NCBI GenBank assembly: GCA_017998555.1 | Contig: JAGOCU010000028.1 | Span: 1,335-14,106, forward strand | Length of the DNA stretch: 12,772 nucleotides | Direction: 5' to 3' | Source: Thermoflexales bacterium | GTDB lineage: Bacteria > Chloroflexota > Anaerolineae > J036 > Brachytrichaceae | Shown: in pieces, positions 7,904 to 12,772 of the stretch | Numbering within the stretch: the first letter of the stretch is position 1 | How the letters are laid out: each line of letters begins with the position of its first letter | Program-made: the position numbers and the translations under genes | Notes under the pieces: generated by a model | Told to the model about the DNA's origin: nothing | The model's input: only the letters and a program-made list of their open reading frames with translations | Database searches by the model: none

Positions 7904-7923
7904 TTTAAGGCGATTTAAGGTGA
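7904..7923 (+). promoter_or_regulatory. Tandem 10-bp direct repeat upstream of a promoter
   Basis: TTTAAGGCGA is followed directly by TTTAAGGTGA, one mismatch in ten. The pair ends 8 nt before the -35 box of the promoter at 7932. A direct repeat with one-helical-turn period at this position is the usual layout of an activator site, for example for OmpR/PhoB-family response regulators. The regulator is not identifiable from the sequence. Confidence 0.45.
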
Positions 7924-7931
7924 GAAAAGCA

Positions 7932-7960
7932 TTGACGAACCATCAATAAGGACGGACAAT
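7932..7960 (+). promoter_or_regulatory. Sigma-70-type promoter for the third ATP-grasp gene
   Basis: TTGACG (7932-7937), a 17-nt spacer, then GACAAT (7955-7960). Transcription would start near 7967, giving a leader of about 20 nt that includes the AAGGTG ribosome site at 7974-7979. The third ATP-grasp gene can thus be expressed independently of the first two. Confidence 0.6.
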
Positions 7961-7973
7961 GAGCGCTTGATAC

Positions 7974-7979
7974 AAGGTG
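7974..7979 (+). promoter_or_regulatory. Ribosome binding site deciding the start at 7986
   Basis: AAGGTG lies 6 nt before the ATG at 7986. An alternative GTG at 7977 would sit inside this site and is therefore unlikely to be used. Confidence 0.6.
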
Positions 7980-7985
7980 AAGATA

Positions 7986-9053
7986 ATGCGAACAGATAAA
8001 GCGCCAGTCATTGTGCTCTTCAATTACTACAAGTCGCGCACTCAGGAAGAGCTTGAGTACGGCGCGCGCCAGACCCAGGAGATGCTCGATGGGCTGCAGG
8101 CTCTCGGGCACAGGGCCGTCGCCGTTGAGTTTTGGAATGACATCCGCCCCGGCCTCGCAAAGTACGATCCCAACGAGTGGATCGTCTTCAATTGGGTTGA
8201 GGCGGTCGAGGACGAGATCGCCGGCGATGCGCGCGTGTGCGCGGAGCTGGACGAGATGGGTTTCACCTATACCGGAAATCCTCCCGCGACGCTGCGCCTG
8301 TCGATCGAGAAGGGCCACGTCAAGCGCATGCTTGATCGCTGGAACATTCCAACCCCCGAGGGCCGCGACTTCTTGTCGCCCGCGGATGTGACGGAATGGA
8401 ATCACTTCCCGGCCATCGTCAAGCCCATCGCGCAGCATTGTTCGGCCGCTGTCACACGCGATGCCGTCGTGCACTCGGTGGAGGCGTTGCGCGCCCGAGT
8501 CGCCCATATCGCTGAAGCCTTCAACGAAGGATCGATCGTCGAGCGTTTCATCGCCGGGCGCGAGATCAACGTTGGAATCTGGGGCAATGGCCGCCCGCGC
8601 GTGTTGCCGCTTCGCGAGATTGACTTCTCAGCGATCCCTGATCCCCTGCATCAGATGGTGACGTGGGATAGCAAGTGGACGCCCAACAGCCTGGAGTGGA
8701 ACACCACCCCGGTCAATGAGCGGCCCGTCGTCAGCGAGGCGCTTCGCGCCCAGATTGAGGACATTGCATTGCGCACCTACCGCGCGTTCGGCTGTCGCGA
8801 CTATGCCCGCGTCGATCTGCGCATCGAGACCGACGCCCTGGGCGTTGAGCGCCCGTATGTCGTGGATGTCAATCCGAATCCCGACATTACCTCCGATGGC
8901 GGTTTCGCCGGCGGGTGCCGCGCCGCGGGTTACTCCTACGGTGAGGCAATCAGCAACATCGTCGGCATGGCCGTGGCCCGGCGCAATCGCCGCAATGCGC
9001 TGATGGCAACTTTGTCTCAGCGGCGAGTGAGCCGCGTCGCGGTTCCAGTCTGA
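7986..9053 (+). CDS. ATP-grasp ligase (third of three)
   Basis: A 355-residue ATP-grasp protein, paralogous to the ligase half of the previous gene. Landmarks are YTGN (95-98), PTPEG (122-126), and IVKPIAQHCS with K146 and the H151-C152-S153 loop. VERF (185-188), a WDSKWTP segment (227-233), RVDL (D277), and YVVDVNPNPD with D294 and N296 as likely metal ligands follow. It shares the KPxAxHCS and D-x-K-W-T-P motifs with the second gene but not with the first. The C-terminus (from about 331) is a basic, Arg-rich tail not found in the other two. It has its own promoter and Shine-Dalgarno and is followed by a hairpin. It is expected to form an amide bond using ATP in the cytoplasm. Whether it works on the product of the other two ligases is inferred only from proximity and relatedness. 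Confidence 0.82.
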   Translation: MRTDKAPVIVLFNYYKSRTQEELEYGARQTQEMLDGLQALGHRAVAVEFWNDIRPGLAKYDPNEWIVFNWVEAVEDEIAGDARVCAELDEMGFTYTGNPPATLRLSIEKGHVKRMLDRWNIPTPEGRDFLSPADVTEWNHFPAIVKPIAQHCSAAVTRDAVVHSVEALRARVAHIAEAFNEGSIVERFIAGREINVGIWGNGRPRVLPLREIDFSAIPDPLHQMVTWDSKWTPNSLEWNTTPVNERPVVSEALRAQIEDIALRTYRAFGCRDYARVDLRIETDALGVERPYVVDVNPNPDITSDGGFAGGCRAAGYSYGEAISNIVGMAVARRNRRNALMATLSQRRVSRVAVPV

Positions 9054-9076
9054 TCGCCAATTCAGCCTGTTGAGGG

Positions 9077-9124
9077 AAACGAAAGCCCCCGCCCCAGCGT
9101 ACGCCGGGGCGGGGGCTTTCGTTT
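9077..9124 (+). terminator. GC-rich hairpin terminator after the third ATP-grasp gene
   Basis: A perfect 19-bp inverted repeat (9077-9095 and 9106-9124) with a 10-nt loop that contains the palindrome GCGTACGC. The stem has A-rich then C-rich 5' arm and ends in CTTTCGTTT. A T5 run at 9133-9137 lies 8 nt further on. Of the five hairpins in the window, this and the one at 11524 look most like intrinsic terminators. Confidence 0.7.
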
Positions 9125-9178
9125 GGGCCGCGTTTTTCTCGCCGCGACACTTCACGGGTCGATAATCAAGATATCCCC

Positions 9179-9958
9179 ATGGACATTCTTGAAAACCGCG
9201 CAGCCTGGACGGCGAACTTTCGCGCCGGCTGGCTGGCGACCGCCGAAGCCACCGGCAAGCTCGATTGGAAACGCTATCAGCGGCCAGCAAACGCGCAACC
9301 GGTCGGCGGCAAGGCCATCGACCTGCGCAAGGCGCGTCTGATCTTGATCTCGTCGGCAGGCGCGTATCTGCCCGCGTCGCAGGCGCCGTTTGACGCGCCC
9401 AATCCCTACGGCGACTACACGATCCGCCGCATCCCGGTCTGGGCGCCGATCAGCGCAATCGCCTACGCTCATGATCACTATGATCATGCCGCCGTTGATG
9501 CGGATCCGGATGTTCTGGTGCCTGTTCGTCGGCTGGATGAGATGGTGAGCGCCGGCGCCATCGGCGCGCTCGCCGACGACTTCATCAGCTTTGGCGGATA
9601 TCAACCTGCGCTCGATCGTGTCATCGATGAAACGATTCCCGCCATCGTGCGCGAGGTCAAGGTTCTTGGCGCCGACGCCGCGCTGCTTGTGCCTGCCTGA
9701 CCGCTTTGCGTTCAGTCCGTCGGACTGATTGCCCGCGCGCTGGAGATGCTCGGCGTCGCCACCACGTTGACGAGTTGGAACGCGGATCGCACGATACCGA
9801 TCAAACCGCCCCGCGCAACGTATACAAAACTGGGCCGCGGTTCAACCATCGGCCGGCCAAATGACCTGGCCCAGCAGCGGCGGGTGCTCGAGGCGACCCT
9901 GGCCCTGCTCGGCCGCGAGGCGCCGCTTGATCCGGTCTACCTCGACGAAAAAGCATAG
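9179..9958 (+). CDS. GrdB-family protein, predicted selenoprotein (in-frame UGA at 9698-9700)
   Basis: Read through the TGA at 9698, this is one 259-codon gene. The protein resembles the glycine/sarcosine/betaine/proline reductase selenoprotein B family. It has LISSAGAY (56-63), FDAPNPYGDYTIRRIP (71-86), a HDHYDH cluster (98-103), PVRRLDEM (115-122) and GAIGALADDFISFGG (126-140). After the UGA come P-L-C and SVGLIARALE. Near the end GRPNDLAQQRRVLEATLALLG matches the usual G-x-P-x-D-x-x-x-Q C-terminus. Residue 174 would be selenocysteine, making a UxxC pair with C177, the kind of redox site expected in this family. A 17-nt perfect hairpin lies 11 nt after the UGA, as in bacterial SECIS elements. 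Full-length GrdB is longer (about 430 residues), so this is one of the short relatives of unknown reaction. The alternative is a nonsense mutation of a Cys codon; no selA, selB, selC or selD is in the window. ATG 9179 is the first start after the hairpin. Confidence 0.75.
9712..9728 (+). promoter_or_regulatory. SECIS-like hairpin downstream of the in-frame UGA
   Basis: TCAGTCC, loop GTC, GGACTGA: a perfect 7-bp stem starting 11 nt after the UGA. Below a U/U mismatch the stem can continue with a G-U pair and two G-C pairs (9708-9710 with 9730-9732). In E. coli fdhF the apical hairpin also starts 11 nt after the UGA, is 17 nt long, and has GU in its loop. The match in place and size is close; sequence identity is not expected. 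Confidence 0.6.
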
Positions 9959-10079
9959 ATCCGGTCGAAAGAATTCGCTTCCAACAGGGCCAATCGGACC
10001 ACTGGACATGGAATACTGGCCACACGGTTGGACACCTGGCCGGCGCGAATAATCAGATGATAGAGTAAGGTAAACAATC
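9959..10079 (+). other. Intergenic region before the aldolase gene
   Basis: A stretch of 121 bp with somewhat lower GC than its neighbours. A TAAGG ribosome site at 10066-10070 lies 9 nt before the ATG at 10080. TTGGAC (10028) and AATAAT (10048) are separated by only 14 nt, too short for a confident promoter. No hairpin, tRNA or small gene is evident. Confidence 0.4.
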
Positions 10080-11492
10080 ATGAATGACACTCTCCAAACC
10101 CTTTTAGTCGCCGCCAGCAATGCCCTTGAGGTCAAGGCCGGCCGCGTTATCGTCCGTGATGAGAAAGTGCTGCGCGAACGCGGCATCGACGCGCTGGTTT
10201 CGCTCGCCGTATTCGGCGATGATGACCGCAAAGCCGGCGCGCGCTGGCTGATCTGGGAGACCGCCCAGACCCTGGGCATCCGGCCTGGCTCCATCCATGA
10301 GCTGTATGTGGCCCGTGGCGCGGGGAAACTCCCCCACACCTTCACCACCCCGGCCATGAACATCCGCGCCATGGCCTATGACTCGGCCCGTGCGGCGCTG
10401 GCCGCTGTCGTCCGCCACAATGTGGGCGCCTTCATTTTTGAAATCGCCCGCAGCGAGATGACCTACACGAACCAGACGCCGCAGGAGTATGTCTGCGTGC
10501 TGCTGGCCGCCGCGATCAAGGAAGGCTTTCGCGGACCGCTCTTCATTCAGGGCGACCACTTCCAGGTGAATGCCAAGAAGTACGCCGACCCGGCCACCCG
10601 TGATGCCGAGATCAGCGCGCTGAAGAAGCTCATGGAAGACGCCCTGGCCGCCGGCTTCTACAACATCGACATCGATCCCTCCACACTGGTTGATCTGAGC
10701 AAGCCCACCCTCCTCGAACAACAGCGTCTCAACTTTGAGCTGTGCGCGATGTTCAGCGACTTCATCCGCGAGCGCACCCCCAAGGGCATCACCGTCTCGC
10801 TGGGCGGTGAAATCGGCGAAGTCGGCCAGAAGAACAGCGACATCCATGAGATGCGCGCATTCATGGAGGGCTACGAGCCCCTCATCAAGCACAAGCCCGG
10901 GATCAGCAAGATCAGCATCCAGACGGGCACCTCGCACGGCGGCGTTGTCCTGCCCGACGGCACAATCGCTGAGGTCACCATCGACTTCCGCACGCTGCAC
11001 GACCTCTCGGTCGAAGCCCGCAACCACGGGATGGGCGGAGCCGTCCAGCACGGCGCGAGCACCCTGCCCGAAGCGGCGTTTGGCAAGTTCGTCGAGGCGC
11101 AGGCGATCGAGGTGCACCTCGCCACCGCCTTCCAGACCATGCTCTTCGATCAGCTGCCGCCCGAATTCAACGCCGAGATCAATGCCTGGCTCTTCAAGAA
11201 CGCCATTGATGAGCGCAAGCCAAAGGACACCGACGAGCAGTTCCTTTACAAGACCCGCAAGAAGGCCATCGGGCCGTTCAAGAAGCAGATGTGGCACCTC
11301 CCTGAGGAAGAGCGGGCCAAGGTTCGTCAGGCGCTGGGCGAGCGCTTCGAGTTGCTCTTCACCCGCCTTGGTGTGCTGAACACAAAGGACGCGGTCACGA
11401 AGTTCGTCAATACGCCCGAGCAGCACCGCCAGCCGAAGGACTTTGGCGCCGCCGCCATGGTGGCCGAGGACGTCAGCGGCCTGGCTGACTGA
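10080..11492 (+). CDS. Class II (zinc) sugar-bisphosphate aldolase family protein
   Basis: A 470-residue protein of the class II fructose-/tagatose-bisphosphate aldolase fold, which splits or forms ketose bisphosphates using a divalent metal. Metal-site segments are visible: IQGDHFQ with H160, GGEIGEVG (242-249), QTGTSHGG with H286, and VQHGAST with H324, followed by LPEAAF. NIDIDPSTL (195-203) corresponds to the barrel strand after the first metal ligand. Typical class II aldolases are 285-360 residues. This protein has an N-terminal extension of about 90 residues and a charged C-terminal extension of about 100 residues (from 365), a longer form of the family. The exact sugar phosphate cannot be read from the sequence. 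A TAAGG Shine-Dalgarno precedes the ATG. The gene is followed by a hairpin terminator. It follows the GrdB-like gene by 121 bp, so co-transcription is possible. Confidence 0.82.
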   Translation: MNDTLQTLLVAASNALEVKAGRVIVRDEKVLRERGIDALVSLAVFGDDDRKAGARWLIWETAQTLGIRPGSIHELYVARGAGKLPHTFTTPAMNIRAMAYDSARAALAAVVRHNVGAFIFEIARSEMTYTNQTPQEYVCVLLAAAIKEGFRGPLFIQGDHFQVNAKKYADPATRDAEISALKKLMEDALAAGFYNIDIDPSTLVDLSKPTLLEQQRLNFELCAMFSDFIRERTPKGITVSLGGEIGEVGQKNSDIHEMRAFMEGYEPLIKHKPGISKISIQTGTSHGGVVLPDGTIAEVTIDFRTLHDLSVEARNHGMGGAVQHGASTLPEAAFGKFVEAQAIEVHLATAFQTMLFDQLPPEFNAEINAWLFKNAIDERKPKDTDEQFLYKTRKKAIGPFKKQMWHLPEEERAKVRQALGERFELLFTRLGVLNTKDAVTKFVNTPEQHRQPKDFGAAAMVAEDVSGLAD

Positions 11493-11523
11493 GCCGCCAA
11501 TAACAACCTGTTCCGGAATCGAT

Positions 11524-11555
11524 ATCGCCGCCCCGACGTACGTCGGGGCGGCGAT
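11524..11555 (+). terminator. Intrinsic terminator of the aldolase gene
   Basis: A perfect palindrome of two 15-bp arms (11524-11538, 11541-11555) around TA, 31 bp after the aldolase stop, followed by CTTTTCC with T4 at 11560-11563. The 5' flank (AACCTG, then TTCCGGAATC and GATATC) closely resembles the flank of the leader hairpin at 5103. Confidence 0.7.
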
Positions 11556-11586
11556 GCTCTTTTCCCTGTCGGATTCGCGCGCGCAT

Positions 11587-11673
11587 GGCCCTGAAAGGGC
11601 CAAATGAGATAGCCCAGGGCGAAGCCCTGGGTGGCGGCATCCAATGCCCAATGAGCCCTGAAAGGGCGAAATA
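11587..11673 (+). repeat. Left REP arm
   Basis: The arm contains GGCCCTGAAAGGGCC (11587-11601), CCCAGGGCGAAGCCCTGGG (11613-11631) and GCCCTGAAAGGGCGAAATA (11655-11673). It can fold into three small hairpins. It is the inverted counterpart of 12133-12220. Confidence 0.8.
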
Positions 11674-11677
11674 GGGT

Positions 11678-12130
11678 TCAGTCCCACACATACCGTTCGT
11701 CAAACTGGATGCCATGCTCGTTCAACAAACGTCGAAATTCGTCCTGATATGAGAATTTACGGTGATGGTCAGCCTGGCCCGCGATGTATTTTTCCAATAC
11801 CGGCCGGTGGGTAGGGCTGATCGAGAATGCGCCGAAGCCGGCTTGCCAGTGAAAGTCGGAATAGTCTGCGCCTTTAGTCTTGAGCCACGCTGATGAGTCC
11901 GCCTTGATGTCCTGTATCAGATCCGAAACCGAACACGTGCGCGGCTGGGCGACCAGCAAGTGAATGTGATCGGCAACCGAACCGGCACTGAGAAGGGCGC
12001 CTTTGCGGTATTTGACGATTCCACCAATGTATGCATGTAGTTCATCGCGGCACTCATCCGTCAAGAGGGCCTCTCGGTTCTTCGTTGAGAAGACCAGATG
12101 AACCAGTATTTGAGCAAGTGATTGAGCCAT
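11678..12130 (-). CDS. IS200-like REP-associated tyrosine transposase
   Basis: A 150-residue Y1 transposase of the IS200/IS605 TnpA superfamily (TnpA_REP/RAYT type). It cuts and joins single-stranded DNA at hairpin ends. Visible signatures are the N-terminal HLVFSTKNRE (11-20), the metal-binding HUH motif as HIH (55-57) in DHIHLLV, WQAGFGAFS (95-103), and the catalytic tyrosine Y115 in YIAGQADHH with Q119. The length is normal and the ORF has no stop or frameshift, so it looks intact. GC content appears lower than in the flanking genes, a sign of a mobile gene. The inner REP block directly upstream provides an AAAGGG sequence 9 nt before the ATG that can act as ribosome site. No TnpB or other accessory gene is present. 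Confidence 0.88.
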   Translation of the reverse strand: MAQSLAQILVHLVFSTKNREALLTDECRDELHAYIGGIVKYRKGALLSAGSVADHIHLLVAQPRTCSVSDLIQDIKADSSAWLKTKGADYSDFHWQAGFGAFSISPTHRPVLEKYIAGQADHHRKFSYQDEFRRLLNEHGIQFDERYVWD

Positions 12131-12132
12131 GG

Positions 12133-12220
12133 TATTTCGCCCTTTCAGGGCTGAGTATTGATATTGGGCCGGCTTCCCAGGGCTTCGCCCTGGGCTGTCT
12201 CATCCGGCCCTTTCAGGGCC
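12133..12220 (-). repeat. Right REP arm (inverted)
   Basis: Inverted copy of the left arm: TATTTCGCCCTTTCAGGGC (12133-12151), CCCAGGGCTTCGCCCTGGG (12176-12194) and GGCCCTTTCAGGGCC (12206-12220). The spacer between the first two is 24 nt here, against 23 in the left arm. Confidence 0.8.
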
Positions 12221-12297
12221 GTGGCCCGGGCTATCGCATCCGGCTCTGTTGGGGTGGTGGCCCGGGCTATCGCACGCGACGCTTACAGGGCCACCAC
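12188..12297 (+). repeat. Three degenerate 36-37-bp tandem REP units
   Basis: Unit starts at 12188, 12225 and 12261. Units 2 and 3 share GTGGCCCGGGCTATCGCA at their junctions (12221-12238 and 12257-12274). The GGCCCTTTCAGGGCC block is intact in unit 1, damaged in unit 2 and reduced in unit 3, suggesting decay away from the transposase. Confidence 0.55.
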
Positions 12298-12315
12298 AAC
12301 CTATTCCGGCCAAAT

Positions 12316-12772
12316 CTATGGCACCGTCCCCGGGCTTGGGACGCCCTGGTCGCGGAAGTCGACGGCGCAGTTGTCGCTGTCACCCGCCGGCGGCCAGCGC
12401 TGCAGGGTGTGGTTCGCGCCCAACGTCAGCGTGTAGGGCGCGACGCCTGTCAGAGTCGTCGTCAGCCACTGCGCCGCATCGATGATGGCGTCGTTGGGTC
12501 CAAGCAGGAGCACCTGGTCCCCCGAATTCCCCAGCGCCAGCGTGCCCGTGCTCCAGGCGCTGTAAGCGATCAAGTCCGGCACACTGGCATCGTATCCGCC
12601 GAGCTCGTAGTCGGCTCGCCGACCCCAATCACTCTGATATTTGAGCGCGTCCACAGCCACGACGATCACTCCGCCGGCCGGGATCACGGCGTTGTCAGGG
12701 AAGCGGGCCATGCCCTCGTTGTAGCTTCGCCCGGCGATTTCGGCGTCGCCGATTTTGTGCCCCGCCAGGCTG
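12316..12772 (-). CDS. Lamin-tail-domain protein (partial, N-terminus outside window)
   Basis: The reading frame stays open from the stop at 12316 to the window edge, so the gene is cut at its 5' end. The visible 152 residues are an LTD (lamin tail) immunoglobulin-like domain. The pattern is LAGHKIGD, then EGMARFP, PAGGVIVVAVDA, a GRRADYEL segment, GNSGDQVLLLGPND, IIDAAQW, and a C-terminal HTLQRWPPAGDSDNCAVDF. This domain is common in exported or surface proteins of Chloroflexota and other bacteria, where it is thought to mediate binding or anchoring. Here it sits at the extreme C-terminus, followed by a short Pro/Gly tail. An internal ATG at 12711 should not be taken as the start, because the domain clearly begins further upstream. 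What the rest of the protein does cannot be seen. Confidence 0.8.
   Translation of the reverse strand, partial: SLAGHKIGDAEIAGRSYNEGMARFPDNAVIPAGGVIVVAVDALKYQSDWGRRADYELGGYDASVPDLIAYSAWSTGTLALGNSGDQVLLLGPNDAIIDAAQWLTTTLTGVAPYTLTLGANHTLQRWPPAGDSDNCAVDFRDQGVPSPGTVP

Larger units (their letters stand above)
11587..12220 (-). mobile_element. REP/BIME-type element with its own transposase
   Basis: A transposase gene is enclosed by inverted arms of 87 bp (11587-11673) and 88 bp (12133-12220). Each arm holds, from outside in, GGCCCTGAAAGGGCC, the hairpin CCCAGGGCGAAGCCCTGGG, a variable spacer of 23-24 nt, and GCCCTGAAAGGGCGAAATA. The three blocks are identical in both arms; the stretch between the first two differs at 3 of 11 positions. 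The inner blocks stop 4 bp past the stop codon and 2 bp before the start codon. No target duplication is expected for HUH transposases and none is seen. Confidence 0.75.

Noticed and set aside
9746..9958. Separate 70-residue small protein
   Set aside because: It is the C-terminal part of the GrdB-family protein in the same frame, separated only by the UGA at 9698. The 45 nt before its ATG also continue the homology.
10028..10053. Promoter for the aldolase gene
   Set aside because: The TTGGAC and AATAAT boxes are only 14 nt apart, which is too short for a confident call.
10104..11687. 527-codon open frame on the minus strand
   Set aside because: Antisense to the aldolase gene, which has all its metal-site motifs and a Shine-Dalgarno. 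The shadow frame even runs through the terminator hairpin.
11587..12297. CRISPR array
   Set aside because: The repeats are palindromic REP units in inverted and degenerate arrangement around a transposase, with no regular unique spacers and no cas genes.

Overview
The window is GC-rich bacterial chromosome. Its mix of genes (a stand-alone biotin carrier protein next to a long RecJ, an amidohydrolase-CYTH fusion, tandem D-Ala-D-Ala-ligase-like ATP-grasp proteins, a GrdB-family protein, a lamin-tail-domain protein, and a REP-associated transposase) best suits a Chloroflexota (Anaerolineae-like) genome. That assignment is an inference from gene content, because no rRNA or tRNA is present. No phage, plasmid or CRISPR hallmark was seen.

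Layout. Positions 59-2912 (+) hold a biotin carboxyl carrier protein and recJ, 4 bp apart. Positions 2999-4981 (-) hold an SAH/MTA-deaminase-like amidohydrolase fused to a C-terminal CYTH domain, convergent with recJ. A divergent intergenic region (4982-5204) carries a good plus-strand promoter and a very long hairpin. It is followed by two coupled ATP-grasp genes, the second fused to a GNAT acetyltransferase. A third ATP-grasp gene (7986-9053) has its own promoter, with a tandem 10-bp repeat just upstream. Positions 9179-9958 hold a GrdB-family gene interrupted by one in-frame UGA. A class II aldolase-family gene follows (10080-11492). An IS200-like REP-associated transposase sits between ~87-bp inverted REP-type arms (11587-12220). 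The window ends inside a lamin-tail-domain gene on the minus strand (12316-12772).

The most notable object is the GrdB-family gene. Homology runs through the in-frame UGA at 9698-9700, giving a U-P-L-C redox-like motif. A 17-nt perfect hairpin starts 11 nt after the UGA, where a bacterial SECIS element is expected. This points to a 259-residue selenoprotein, although a nonsense mutation of a Cys codon is not excluded.

The second notable object is the trio of ATP-grasp ligases plus GNAT domain. It looks like a small pathway for sequential amide-bond formation and N-acylation of an unknown small molecule or peptide. Two of the three ligases share an unusual His-Cys-Ser loop where the ATP-binding glycine-rich loop normally lies.

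Five long, nearly perfect hairpins punctuate the intergenic regions. Most lack a proper U-tract. One lies in a 5' leader, where it cannot be terminating the upstream gene, so they may be more than simple terminators.
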